The position numbers and the translations under genes were made by a program. From IMG/VR virus record IMGVR_UViG_3300031784_002381, positions 1 through 37,931 of that record: a stretch of DNA of 37,931 nt; one strand, 5' to 3'. This document shows positions 15,681-22,675 of the stretch, in pieces; position 1 is the stretch's first letter, and the number at the start of each line of letters is the position of its first letter. This DNA is from a virus. The notes below the pieces were generated by a model that saw nothing but the letters and a program-made list of their open reading frames with translations, was not told where the DNA came from and did no database searches.

Positions 15681-16397
15681 TCAGTTGACTTTGGGCTTTC
15701 CAATCCATCTAGCTTTCTTACCACTAGAAAAATTATATTCAAATATAGGTCGTGACTCTACATTTACTTCAATAAAAAACGCACAAACAACTCTAAGTTT
15801 ATCAGAAGCTTTGAACGAATGCCATGTCACATCTTTTTCTGGACAAAATAAAATAGAAGAGTTTGGTTTCCACTCTACTATTTTTTGTACATCATCTTCA
15901 GATTCAATAGAGTGTAGTATTGTTCCTATGTTATTTTCTGGTGAGAGATAAACTATAAAAGTTATAATTTTTCTACTAACATCATCATGCGGAGGAAACC
16001 AATTATAAGGAAAATCTAAGTTGATGTTTGCCTGAACAAAAACTTCTTGTTCTGGTGATGGTTTTCTACTATTAGGATACCTATCAAGGATAGACTTAGA
16101 TAACTTTAAAAAATCTTGAGCAACATCAAATAATACTTCAACCACATCTTCGGACACTCCGCACTTAATTAAATCCAGAATATCAAGTACGGCTCCTCCA
16201 GGTGAAGTCCTAGCATCAAAAAATATCTTCTCCTTAAGAAAAGAATTTTTTTGAATATTTTCTTTAGTTAAAAGGAATCTTGGTATCGTCTTTAAAACTT
16301 CAAAAGATTTTTGATCTATAGTTTGTTCTATGATCTGATGAGGCCAAGGTTCTTGTAATATTTGACCTCCAACAATAGGTTCCTCATTTAACAACAT
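15681..16397 (-). CDS. 2OG-Fe(II) oxygenase, putative
   Basis: In the 238-residue protein, H137 and D139 in PPHDDVSRK, H193 in VTWHSF and R202 supply the iron triad and 2-oxoglutarate anchor of the prolyl-hydroxylase-like fold. The strand I-I-T-F-I-V-Y-L-S-P-E-N-N supports this. The ATG overlaps the amidinotransferase stop (TGATG), so the pair is coupled, mirroring the oxygenase and amidinotransferase pairing at 2164-3628. Substrate unknown. Confidence 0.85.
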   Translation of the reverse strand: MLLNEEPIVGGQILQEPWPHQIIEQTIDQKSFEVLKTIPRFLLTKENIQKNSFLKEKIFFDARTSPGGAVLDILDLIKCGVSEDVVEVLFDVAQDFLKLSKSILDRYPNSRKPSPEQEVFVQANINLDFPYNWFPPHDDVSRKIITFIVYLSPENNIGTILHSIESEDDVQKIVEWKPNSSILFCPEKDVTWHSFKASDKLRVVCAFFIEVNVESRPIFEYNFSSGKKARWIGKPKVN

Positions 16398-17287
16398 CAC
16401 TCTTCTCGTAGGTAGTCAAATGTCATACAATGTAGTCCCCCATCCCACAAATACCTATGCCTAAAGGGAACAATGATTGGTTCAACATTATGTTTTTCCA
16501 GAAACTCGAAAACTTGTTTGTTATATCTAGTAACCATTAGATGTTCTGAATCTAATTGAAGAGCATTAACATCAAAAAAAGTTTCTGGAGAATATCCTAC
16601 CCAATCTTTATACTCATACGGAATTTGATTTGGGGACCAAACAAATTTATCTTTGGTCATATCCATAGCCTTAATGTCTTGAGTATTGTGTTCCAAGTAC
16701 AAAATATCCCACCCAGGAAAACAATGTTCCAAGTTACGACCTTGAGGTGTAGATATGATTACACCTTCTTTTACAACCACAAAGACTCCATCTGTGTGTC
16801 GTTCGATATTAAAATCCCTACAAGAAAATCTTTCATAAATACATTCCACTTCAGGATTTGCATTTTTAAAGTAATCGAATCTCTTTCTCGTCCATGCAAC
16901 TGCATCAAAATAAACTCGATCAGCTCGGATAACACTAGGAGCACAAAGATTATCTAACGTAATATAGTTACTTCTATGATCTAACAACTCCAACCAATCA
17001 ATGATATTTTCTTCATATCTAGGACCAACATACAACTTATTATTAATATATTGTAGGTGATCTCTTGCATGTAGTAGTTGAGGTTTTTTTGTTACATCTG
17101 GATTTTTATATGTCGGTCTTTTAACTACAACACCAAATGTTTCCAATACTTCTGAAAAGTTTTTTAGATCTTCTTCAGTTTCATCAAGAATTTCTTTGAT
17201 AAAAGAATCTTCAACGAGATCGGACGAGTAGGCCCTACCCACCCAACATTCTTTAAGTTTGTTATATTCTGGAAAATATTTACTCAT
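16397..17287 (-). CDS. Amidinotransferase-family protein, second copy
   Basis: The 296-residue protein is a divergent relative of the first amidinotransferase. It has A-R-D at 74-76, an Asp-containing strand near 118-128, the catalytic His164 in RHTDGVFVV and catalytic Cys287 in GGLHCMTFD. Motif spacing fits the amidinotransferase/arginine deiminase superfamily. It is the first gene of its minus-strand unit, with a promoter overlapping that of kdsA. It could act on a different amine acceptor, or hydrolyse a guanidino compound; the two cannot be separated by eye. Confidence 0.85.
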   Translation of the reverse strand: MSKYFPEYNKLKECWVGRAYSSDLVEDSFIKEILDETEEDLKNFSEVLETFGVVVKRPTYKNPDVTKKPQLLHARDHLQYINNKLYVGPRYEENIIDWLELLDHRSNYITLDNLCAPSVIRADRVYFDAVAWTRKRFDYFKNANPEVECIYERFSCRDFNIERHTDGVFVVVKEGVIISTPQGRNLEHCFPGWDILYLEHNTQDIKAMDMTKDKFVWSPNQIPYEYKDWVGYSPETFFDVNALQLDSEHLMVTRYNKQVFEFLEKHNVEPIIVPFRHRYLWDGGLHCMTFDYLREE

Positions 17288-17289
17288 TG

Positions 17290-17298
17290 TGATATAAT
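17290..17298 (+). promoter_or_regulatory. Extended -10 promoter for kdsA
   Basis: TGATATAAT on the plus strand is a perfect -10 with the TGn extension. It ends 24 bases before the kdsA ATG. No good -35 is visible, as usual for extended -10 promoters. Confidence 0.55.
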
Positions 17299-17308
17299 GT
17301 CTTTAGAA

Positions 17309-17317
17309 ATTATAACA
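17309..17317 (-). promoter_or_regulatory. Extended -10 promoter for amidinotransferase 2
   Basis: The minus strand reads TGTTATAAT, again a perfect extended -10, ending 22 bases before the ATG at 17287. It faces the kdsA promoter, with the two -10 elements only 10 bases apart. Confidence 0.5.
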
Positions 17318-17321
17318 TGAA

Positions 17322-18056
17322 ATGAAATTATTTGCAGGTCCTTGTGCTCTAGAATCCGGAGAGGTTTGTTTTGAAGTTGCAAAAACAATTTCAAAATACA
17401 TCCCAAAACACGTAGACTTTTACTTCAAAACTTCTTTCGAGAAAGCAAACAGATCAAGTCATAATAGTTTTACTGGAAAAGGTTATGGATACGCAATGGA
17501 CGTATTCTCAGAACTCAGAACGTCTGGGTATAAAATTATCACTGACATACACTTACCAAATCAAGTAGATTTATTTCATGATTATGTAGATGCATTCCAA
17601 GTTCCAGCATTTTTGTGTAGACAGTCGGAACTATTAGAAGCTGTTGCAAAAAGTGGAAAACTAGTAAATGTAAAAAAAGGACAATTTATTTCTCCTAGAA
17701 ATGCAATTCTTCTTGGAGAAAAGATGGAATCGTATGGTTGTGAAGATTTTTATATTTGCGAAAGAGGAAGTTGTTTTGGATATGACAACTTAGTAGTAGA
17801 CTTTAGAACAATTGATATTCTTAAGAATGCAGGATTCAAAGTATGTTTTGATGCAACACACTCTACTCAGGAAGGAGGAGACTCTGTTACAAGTGGAAAC
17901 TGGAAGTATGCAGAAAAATTGTCCAAGAGTGCTCTCGTTTGGGGAACTGATGCACTGTTTGTAGAAGTGCATCCTAAGCCCTCTGAGGCACTCTCAGACA
18001 AGGATTGTCAGATTCCTTTATCAGAGTTTCCGAACTATCTCTCTAGCGTCTTCTAA
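17322..18056 (+). CDS. kdsA: KDO-8-phosphate synthase
   Basis: The 244-residue enzyme condenses phosphoenolpyruvate and arabinose-5-phosphate into Kdo-8-phosphate. Hallmarks are AGPCALES (5-12), KTSFEKANRSS (36-46) and the later D-A-T-H-S-T-Q. It is slightly shorter than bacterial KdsA (about 280). It is one of only two plus-strand genes here and converges on kdsB, overlapping its 3' end by 36 bases. Together they would supply CMP-Kdo for lipopolysaccharide or another surface glycan. Confidence 0.95.
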   Translation: MKLFAGPCALESGEVCFEVAKTISKYIPKHVDFYFKTSFEKANRSSHNSFTGKGYGYAMDVFSELRTSGYKIITDIHLPNQVDLFHDYVDAFQVPAFLCRQSELLEAVAKSGKLVNVKKGQFISPRNAILLGEKMESYGCEDFYICERGSCFGYDNLVVDFRTIDILKNAGFKVCFDATHSTQEGGDSVTSGNWKYAEKLSKSALVWGTDALFVEVHPKPSEALSDKDCQIPLSEFPNYLSSVF

Positions 18057-18722
18057 GTCTTCTGGGGTGTCTACAGAAAACACATCATGTTCTGTTTCAT
18101 AAGAAAAAACAGAAACATCATTATCAAGAAACCGTAGTTGTTCCAACCTCTCAGTCTCTTCCAACTGGGAGGTTTTTAATTGACTAAAATTCTCTAAAAA
18201 ATTTCTAGTGTATCCATATATTCCCATATGAATTTTTAGTTGATCAGTTCCAATAGGATGTCTACTAAAATATAGAACTTTTCCAGATTGACTAGTAACT
18301 AATTTTGGTTTATCTTGAGACTTTCCGTACTTACTATTTTTATCATATAGTTTATACGGAGTAACAACATCATAATTTTCTTTAAGGAGATGCTCATTCA
18401 TTTCCAAAATAGCTTCTGGTGAAATGAATGGTTGATCACCTTGAACATTAATAATTTTTTCTCCAGGAATAGATGTCATCACATTAGAAATGCGTTCTGT
18501 TCCACTAGAGGCTTCGGCTTGTTGTAAGACTACTTTCACTTTAGTGTCTCTAACAGACTCATAAACTTCAAAACTATCTGTGATTACATAAGTTTCCAGA
18601 CCAGTAATCATACACTGGTTTACCACTCTCTGAATTAAGGTTTTACCTCCAATATCAGATAAAACTTTCTTCGGTAAACGAGAACTTTCAATTCTTGCAG
18701 GAATAACAATAGTAGCGTTCAT
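18021..18722 (-). CDS. kdsB: CMP-KDO synthetase
   Basis: In the 233-residue nucleotidyltransferase, P-A-R-I-E-S-S-R-L-P-K-K (8-19) binds CTP, SSGTER is at 72-77 and NVQGDQPFI (92-100) carries the metal-binding Asp. It activates Kdo as CMP-Kdo. The 3' end overlaps kdsA tail to tail, and the start overlaps the upstream 56-aa ORF stop by 4 bases. The kdsC phosphatase and a Kdo transferase are not in the window and would come from the host or another part of the genome. Confidence 0.94.
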   Translation of the reverse strand: MNATIVIPARIESSRLPKKVLSDIGGKTLIQRVVNQCMITGLETYVITDSFEVYESVRDTKVKVVLQQAEASSGTERISNVMTSIPGEKIINVQGDQPFISPEAILEMNEHLLKENYDVVTPYKLYDKNSKYGKSQDKPKLVTSQSGKVLYFSRHPIGTDQLKIHMGIYGYTRNFLENFSQLKTSQLEETERLEQLRFLDNDVSVFSYETEHDVFSVDTPEDLEDAREIVRKL

Positions 18723-18889
18723 AGATTATCATTAATTGTTTTATATTTAATTCTCTGGAATTCTTCTACTATTTCAAGAATTCTGCGAGAAGTTTTTTTA
18801 GCAGAGTCTTCATTCCAACTTTCATTAGAAACATTTAATAGATATATTTCATTAGAAATTGCGTCAATAACTTTATCATAGTTTGTCAT
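18719..18889 (-). CDS. Small hypothetical protein, 56 aa
   Basis: Helical, charged small protein (I-S-N-E-I-Y-L-L-N then R-R-I-L-E-I-V-E-E-F-Q-R-I). Its start overlaps the 79-aa membrane-protein gene by 14 bases and its stop overlaps kdsB by 4. No known family. Confidence 0.62.
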   Translation of the reverse strand: MTNYDKVIDAISNEIYLLNVSNESWNEDSAKKTSRRILEIVEEFQRIKYKTINDNL

Positions 18890-19115
18890 TATTGAACTCC
18901 TTATGTAACTCTTCAGCGATTTTCATAGCTCGTCTCCACATCATATACTTTACTATTGGATTACGAGGGTTATGAATTAACCACCATTTAGTTTTCTCAT
19001 ACTGAAACCTAAGAAGTTTAGTTGCAAGATCAACCAATCTAGCAACACTTGAATCGGTTACAATAAAATATGCAGCAAGTGCAAATAAGAAAAACCAAAA
19101 ATAGTAGTATTCCAT
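18876..19115 (-). CDS. Small membrane protein, 79 aa
   Basis: The N-terminal hydrophobic helix (residues 2-20, Y-Y-Y-F-W-F-F-L-F-A-L-A-A-Y-F-I) is followed by a long basic, Trp-containing helical part (Y-E-K-T-K-W-W-L-I-H-N-P-R-N-P). This layout is typical of a conserved cyanophage membrane protein. Function unknown. Confidence 0.78.
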   Translation of the reverse strand: MEYYYFWFFLFALAAYFIVTDSSVARLVDLATKLLRFQYEKTKWWLIHNPRNPIVKYMMWRRAMKIAEELHKEFNNDKL

Positions 19116-19116
19116 T

Positions 19117-19314
19117 TTACTCCCAACGAAGTGTTTTTAAATACTCAAGGACAGTTTCTCTAACATCCATAAGTTCATGGAAGCACTTCTGATCATGTGC
19201 AGCCTGTCTAAGTTCATTGTCAGGTTTATGGACACTTTCAATAAACAAATCTAGACCCCGATTCCACTTATCCTGTTTAGATTCAGCATCATAAATGTAA
19301 TAAGTTTCTTTCAT
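19117..19314 (-). CDS. Hypothetical protein, 65 aa
   Basis: Soluble, helical protein beginning MKETYYIYDAESKQDKWNRG, with a C-terminal helix D-V-R-E-T-V-L-E-Y-L. An in-frame ATG at 19380 would add 22 residues but overlap the 53-aa gene by 47 bases, so 19314 is preferred; neither start has a good ribosome-binding site. Conserved-looking, function unknown. Confidence 0.68.
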   Translation of the reverse strand: MKETYYIYDAESKQDKWNRGLDLFIESVHKPDNELRQAAHDQKCFHELMDVRETVLEYLKTLRWE

Positions 19315-19333
19315 TTTTTTAGTTGCAATAGGA

Positions 19334-19495
19334 CTATTCAAAAGATTGTCGATAAAAATCTTCTTTAATAATTTGTGCATCTTGATTTTCTGGATGTTTT
19401 TCCAAGTACATTTTCATGGCTTTATAAACAATCCTTTGTTCTGGGATAGTAAAGTACAACACTCTGTTGATAGCCGAAACCCGAACATCAGTCAT
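19334..19495 (-). CDS. Small hypothetical protein, 53 aa
   Basis: GGAGG precedes the ATG at 19495 by 7 bases. The helical product (T-D-V-R-V-S-A-I-N-R-V-L-Y-F-T) ends in a charged tail. It overlaps the upstream 46-aa ORF by 4 bases. Function unknown. Confidence 0.65.
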   Translation of the reverse strand: MTDVRVSAINRVLYFTIPEQRIVYKAMKMYLEKHPENQDAQIIKEDFYRQSFE

Positions 19496-19632
19496 ACTAC
19501 TTCCTCCAAACCTTCTATGTTAGAAACGGGTACTTCATAATCAGCAATTCTGTAATAATGTTCACCTTCTCTTTGACCAAGATACTCAATATCACTACAA
19601 GAGTACTCACGCATCCATGCTTGTAGTCGCAT
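19492..19632 (-). CDS. Small hypothetical protein, 46 aa
   Basis: The product contains R-E-Y-S-C-S-D-I-E-Y-L-G-Q-R-E-G-E-H-Y-Y-R-I-A-D-Y, a credible compact strand-rich fold. In-frame ATGs at 19638, 19632, 19618-region and 19614 are all possible; 19632 is chosen arbitrarily as no ribosome-binding site decides. It is the first gene downstream of the tRNA. Confidence 0.5.
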   Translation of the reverse strand: MRLQAWMREYSCSDIEYLGQREGEHYYRIADYEVPVSNIEGLEEVV

Positions 19633-19663
19633 GTGCATTAAATCTGATCGACTCGGAACGTTC

Positions 19664-19690
19664 ATAACCAAGTTTTAAACTCTCGGTTAT
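19664..19690 (-). other. Inverted repeat downstream of tRNA-Ala
   Basis: A 9-bp stem (one G-U pair) with a 9-base loop lies 42 bases past the tRNA 3' end in the transcribed direction. No U-run follows, so it is more likely a processing or stabilising hairpin than an intrinsic terminator. A smaller 5-bp hairpin is at 19706-19720. Confidence 0.4.
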
Positions 19691-19731
19691 TCTATAGTAT
19701 TTAACCACTTCGGTCAAGTGAGATTTTAAAA

Positions 19732-19804
19732 TGGAGAATAGGGGACTCGAACCCCTCACCCCTGCCGTGCAAAAGCAGTGCTCTACCAAATGAGCTAATT
19801 CCCC
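19732..19804 (-). tRNA. tRNA-Ala (anticodon UGC)
   Basis: All four arms fold: acceptor GGGGAAT with ATTCTCC (one G-U), D arm GCTC/GAGC, anticodon arm CTGCT-TTTGCAC-GGCAG giving UGC, and T arm AGGGG-TTCGAGT-CCCCT. Length 73 with discriminator A; the CCA end is not encoded. Cyanophages often carry a few tRNAs matching AT-rich codon use; only this one is in the window. Confidence 0.93.
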
Positions 19805-19812
19805 AAAGAATC

Positions 19813-20127
19813 TCAAGATTCTTGAGACAGAAATTCAACTTCGGTCTTCCATTTAAATCCTGGAGTATCCCAAGTTTGATTATTATTTAGAATTTTATTA
19901 GAATTATCCTCAGATTCCTCAGTATTTTTTAATGAAGATATATCTTCTATTGTATTTCCTTGATAAAGTTTATTTAATTTTTCTTTACTAGGAAAATACT
20001 TTAAAAGGTACTTAGCATTTAATTTAATTTTTTCAGGAACATCTGTCAACTTTTCTAGATTTGCAAGATCTTCAAGAAAAGCTCTAGTAGCAATAAGTGA
20101 ATTATGTTCTTGATGTGGCAAAATCAT
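19813..20127 (-). CDS. Hypothetical protein (BPSL0761-like pattern), 104 aa
   Basis: The start ILPHQEHNSLIATRAFLEDL and the later V-P-E-K-I-K-L-N-A-K-Y-L-L-K-Y-F-P-S resemble the small BPSL0761-type family of unknown function. The C-terminal 45 residues are polar and low in complexity. It lies just before the tRNA. Confidence 0.72.
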   Translation of the reverse strand: MILPHQEHNSLIATRAFLEDLANLEKLTDVPEKIKLNAKYLLKYFPSKEKLNKLYQGNTIEDISSLKNTEESEDNSNKILNNNQTWDTPGFKWKTEVEFLSQES

Positions 20128-20129
20128 AA

Positions 20130-20285
20130 TTATCTTGAATACTGTTCAATAATGAATAATACCTCATTCAGGTATTTGTCGGCAAGTTCTTTCTCGCCAG
20201 GATATCTATCTTCTTTGATCAACTTGTTTTTTAAATTGATCACTCTGACCTTAATCTCTTCTTTAGTCAGTTCATTTCTTGGCAT
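20130..20285 (-). CDS. Small hypothetical protein, 51 aa
   Basis: Helical charged protein (M-P-R-N-E-L-T-K-E-E-I-K-V-R then Y-P-G-E-K-E-L-A-D-K-Y-L-N-E-V). It ends 2 bases before the next gene's start. A conserved-looking small cyanophage protein of unknown function. Confidence 0.65.
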   Translation of the reverse strand: MPRNELTKEEIKVRVINLKNKLIKEDRYPGEKELADKYLNEVLFIIEQYSR

Positions 20286-20309
20286 AAAAAAGTTCCAATG
20301 CGTTCTTAT

Positions 20310-20513
20310 TTATTCTTTATTTGAATCATTATTATGTTTTTTAGAACAAGCACTTCTAGCCCAAGCACGACTCAAACTATTAACATGAGAACATGACTTT
20401 CCCTTCTGACCGCAATGAGGGCATATTGCATCAGGTGGGTCCGCAATATATCCTTCCGGTGTATACACTTTGTTTTTCAAATTCTCCGATTGTTTATGTT
20501 TTCTGGGATTCAT
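20310..20513 (-). CDS. Small Cys-rich hypothetical protein, 67 aa
   Basis: CPHCGQKGKSCSH (31-43) gives three Cys and a His positioned for zinc binding, after Y-T-P-E-G-Y-I-A-D-P-P-D. The C terminus is basic. The start overlaps the 102-aa gene stop by 4 bases (ATGA). Function unknown; a small DNA-binding role is possible. Confidence 0.72.
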   Translation of the reverse strand: MNPRKHKQSENLKNKVYTPEGYIADPPDAICPHCGQKGKSCSHVNSLSRAWARSACSKKHNNDSNKE

Positions 20514-20818
20514 ACCCTCACAGGTTCTGCTTGTCTGTCTGGAAGCTTAATTTGTGGTAGTTTTTCTGGTTCTTTTACTTCCCAAGAACCCCCAACACCA
20601 CCATCCATATTCACCACAATCTCATTCGTTGGCAATGCCTTTGGAATCTCAATATCAATCACTGGACTCATCAGTGTTTTGTTTTTTATAATTTCACGAT
20701 TTGGTCCGTCTAAATGCATCATCATTCTTGCATCTTCAAAATTACCACAATCACAGATTTTCTTATGAGTCCTTCTTTCTCTTACTGTGAAATAATCTTC
20801 ATCGTTGTACTTGTTCAT
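20510..20818 (-). CDS. Hypothetical protein, 102 aa
   Basis: CDCGNFEDARMMMHLDGPNR (22-41) is the most striking part. It is followed by I-V-I-D-I-E-I-P and Gly-rich M-D-G-G-V-G-G-S-W. Conserved cyanophage style without a known domain. It shares a base with the 69-aa gene stop. Confidence 0.74.
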   Translation of the reverse strand: MNKYNDEDYFTVRERRTHKKICDCGNFEDARMMMHLDGPNREIIKNKTLMSPVIDIEIPKALPTNEIVVNMDGGVGGSWEVKEPEKLPQIKLPDRQAEPVRV

Positions 20819-21027
20819 TAATTAAATCCTTTAGACTTACTTTTTTCTTTTTGTTTATCCAGAACTTCCACATGACTTAGAAACTGTTCTGGAGTTTGCC
20901 ACCATTCTTTCCGAAGATCCTCAAAGTTATCAAAAATAGAACACTTTTTATTAGAATAAACTAATTTATAATCATGTCTATCATAGGGATGATCTGAAGT
21001 TTGTTGAAAGTTTTTTGGAAGATTCAT
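20818..21027 (-). CDS. Hypothetical protein, 69 aa
   Basis: Contains H-P-Y-D-R-H-D-Y-K-L-V-Y and D-N-F-E-D-L-R-K-E-W-W, a strand-then-helix pattern, with a Lys/Ser-rich tail. It looks like a conserved small cyanophage protein. Function unknown. Confidence 0.73.
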   Translation of the reverse strand: MNLPKNFQQTSDHPYDRHDYKLVYSNKKCSIFDNFEDLRKEWWQTPEQFLSHVEVLDKQKEKSKSKGFN

Positions 21028-21121
21028 TACAATTATTTTCTTTTTTAGAAGGTCTGTAAAGTTGAGGCCAAGTGTCTCGAATAATTTCTGACAACTTATA
21101 AGGAGTTTCAGAAGAAATCAT
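20981..21121 (-). CDS. Small hypothetical protein, 46 aa, overlapping frame
   Basis: ORF with a credible N terminus (S-E-T-P-Y-K-L-S-E-I-I-R-D-T-W-P-Q-L) that overlaps the 69-aa gene by 47 bases at its Ser-rich end. The start has only a weak ribosome-binding site. Kept because the region would otherwise be empty. Confidence 0.45.
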   Translation of the reverse strand: MISSETPYKLSEIIRDTWPQLYRPSKKENNCNESSKKLSTNFRSSL

Positions 21122-21126
21122 TTTTT

Positions 21127-21294
21127 TTAAAATCTACCAGGAGTATACTGCATTCCTTCCAGAAGTTCTTCCAACATTGCTCCATATTCTTTAAATCTTT
21201 TATCTCCAGCAATAAAACATCTTTGCCTCATCCAAAGAGCATCCGCAAGTAGTTTGATCTGGTCTTCTGAAAGTGATAGAGTTTTCATAGTCAT
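21127..21294 (-). CDS. Small hypothetical protein, 55 aa
   Basis: GAAAGG precedes the ATG at 21294 by 7 bases; a second in-frame ATG follows 2 codons later. The product is helical (L-S-E-D-Q-I-K-L-L-A-D-A-L-W-M-R-Q-R) and ends G-M-Q-Y-T-P-G-R-F. Function unknown. Confidence 0.65.
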   Translation of the reverse strand: MTMKTLSLSEDQIKLLADALWMRQRCFIAGDKRFKEYGAMLEELLEGMQYTPGRF

Positions 21295-21306
21295 AGTGCA
21301 ACCTTT

Positions 21307-21387
21307 CTATGTATTAGAGTTTTGGGTTATAGACATTATAAACATAAAAACTCCAAAGAGAATAAAAAGTGTGAGAATCAAGATCAT
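21307..21387 (-). CDS. Possible tiny membrane peptide, 26 aa
   Basis: The frame encodes an almost wholly hydrophobic helix (I-L-I-L-T-L-F-I-L-F-G-V-F-M-F-I-M-S-I) with a short polar tail. Its ATG comes directly after the T-tract of the psbD terminator, so it would be made only by read-through or from another promoter. No ribosome-binding site is seen. Small photosystem subunits have this size, but no match is recognised. Confidence 0.25.
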   Translation of the reverse strand: MILILTLFILFGVFMFIMSITQNSNT

Positions 21388-21414
21388 AAAAAAAGGAGTT
21401 CAGAGAACTCCTTT
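21388..21414 (-). terminator. Intrinsic terminator after psbD
   Basis: A 9-bp stem with 5-base loop (GGAGTT/AACTCC core) is followed on the minus strand by seven T. It lies 9 bases past the psbD stop. Confidence 0.85.
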
Positions 21415-21422
21415 ATTTATTT

Positions 21423-22484
21423 TTAGAGTGCGTTTCCGCGAGGTAGAACTTCCTCTGGGAACACAAACTGTTCGTGAGGTTGATCTACTGGAGCCATCCA
21501 GGCACGTAGTCCTTCATTTAGAAGAATATTCTTCGTATAAAAGGTTTCAAACTCAGGGTCTTCTGCAGCCCTTACTTCCTGACTTACGAAATCATAAGCA
21601 CGGAGATTGAGAGCGAGACCAATAATGCCAATAGAAGATGTCCAGAGCCCCATAACAGGAACGAAAAGCATAAAGAAATGAAGCCAACGCTTATTGGAAA
21701 AAGCAATACCAAAGATCTGCGACCAGAAACGGTTAGCCGTGACCATAGAGTAAGTCTCTTCCTCTTGGGTAGGTTCAAATGCCTTAAAAGTGTTTGATTG
21801 TTCACCATCTTCATAAAGTGTGTTTTCTACTGTTGCTCCGTGAATAGCACAGAGAAGTGCTCCACCCAGTATACCAGCAACTCCCATCATATGGAAGGGG
21901 TTGAGAGTCCAGTTGTGGAAACCCTGAAGAAACAGTAGGAAGCGGAAGATGGCAGCGACCCCAAAGGAGGGAGCAAAGAACCAACTGGATTGACCCAGTG
22001 GGTACATCAGGAAGACGCTGACGAATACAGCGATAGGACCAGAGAATGCGATTGCATTATAAGGACGAATGCCCACTAGACGAGAGATCTCAAACTGACG
22101 CAACATGAAACCTATAAGAGCGAAGGCTCCGTGGAGCGCCACAAAAGGCCAGAGTCCCCCAAGTTGGAACCACCTGACGATATCTCCTTGAGCCTCAGGG
22201 CCCCAGAGAAGAAGAAGAGAATGACCCATAGCATCTGCTGGAGTACTAACTGCCGCAGTAAGAAAGTTTGCACCCTCAAGATAGGAGGATGCAAGGCCAT
22301 GAGTGTACCAACTCGTAACGAAAGTTGTCCCAGTAAGCCAACCACCAAGAGCAAGATAAGCTGTGGGAAAAAGAAGAAGTCCAGACCAGCCAACAAAAAC
22401 GAAACGGTCTCTTTTAAGCCAGTCATCGAGTACATCGAACCATCCCCGTTGTGAAATAGGTTGTGAAAGTGTTGAAGAAGTCAT
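21423..22484 (-). CDS. psbD: Photosystem II reaction centre protein D2
   Basis: The 353-residue protein is nearly identical in length to host D2. It has five membrane spans, [14 protein letters not shown] near the first span, [12 protein letters not shown] with chlorophyll and iron ligands, and the end [12 protein letters not shown]. It would pair with D1 to sustain PSII while host synthesis stops. AAGGAGG sits just before the ATG. GC content is visibly higher than in neighbouring phage genes, as expected for a host-derived gene. Confidence 0.98.
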   Translation of the reverse strand: MTSSTLSQPISQRGWFDVLDDWLKRDRFVFVGWSGLLLFPTAYLALGGWLTGTTFVTSWYTHGLASSYLEGANFLTAAVSTPADAMGHSLLLLWGPEAQGDIVRWFQLGGLWPFVALHGAFALIGFMLRQFEISRLVGIRPYNAIAFSGPIAVFVSVFLMYPLGQSSWFFAPSFGVAAIFRFLLFLQGFHNWTLNPFHMMGVAGILGGALLCAIHGATVENTLYEDGEQSNTFKAFEPTQEEETYSMVTANRFWSQIFGIAFSNKRWLHFFMLFVPVMGLWTSSIGIIGLALNLRAYDFVSQEVRAAEDPEFETFYTKNILLNEGLRAWMAPVDQPHEQFVFPEEVLPRGNAL

Positions 22485-22505
22485 AGCCTCCTTAGTTATT
22501 TCTCA

Positions 22506-22539
22506 TATTTATCTTAACATTACTTAACAAGGAAGTCAA
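22506..22539 (-). promoter_or_regulatory. psbD promoter region: sigma70-like plus late-like motif
   Basis: On the minus strand TTGACT (22534-22539) and TAAGAT (22511-22516) are 17 bases apart, a fair sigma70 promoter. Overlapping it is GATAAATA (22506-22513), a T4-late-like motif also present upstream of psbA. The two could give early and late expression. The predicted leader is about 20 bases. Confidence 0.55.
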
Positions 22540-22552
22540 TGAGTGTTTGTAC

Positions 22553-22675
22553 TCATCCCCAGTAAATCTGCCCGAGGGTGAATAAGACAAATACAAGAAC
22601 AGTAAATACCATCATACCTACACCTGCCCAGATGACCCAGGAAGGCATAGGTTCGTAGTTGTGATTATGAGACAT
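22553..22675 (-). CDS. Small membrane protein between psbA and psbD, 40 aa
   Basis: A single hydrophobic helix (residues 13-35, W-V-I-W-A-G-V-G-M-M-V-F-T-V-L-V-F-V-L-F) follows a His/Asn-rich start (S-H-N-H-N-Y-E-P-M). The size and topology resemble small photosystem subunits, but none is recognised. The ATG follows directly on the psbA terminator T-tract, as with the 26-aa frame after psbD. Confidence 0.55.
   Translation of the reverse strand: MSHNHNYEPMPSWVIWAGVGMMVFTVLVFVLFTLGQIYWG

Noticed and set aside
17790-17972. Minus-strand frame inside kdsA
   Set aside because: Antisense shadow with no ribosome-binding site; kdsA on the plus strand is clear.
19607-19816. Minus-strand frame of 69 codons
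   Set aside because: It runs straight through the tRNA-Ala; residues such as E-L-A-H-L-V-E-H-C-F-C-T-A-G-V-R-G-S-S-P are the usual translation artefact of a tRNA.
21411-21420. AATAAATA on the minus strand at the end of psbD as a late promoter
   Set aside because: It lies just before a strong terminator, so any transcript would stop at once.
21584-22454. Several 76-107-codon frames within psbD on both strands
   Set aside because: They are shadows of psbD; low-complexity Leu/Phe or Lys/Arg-rich products without a start context.
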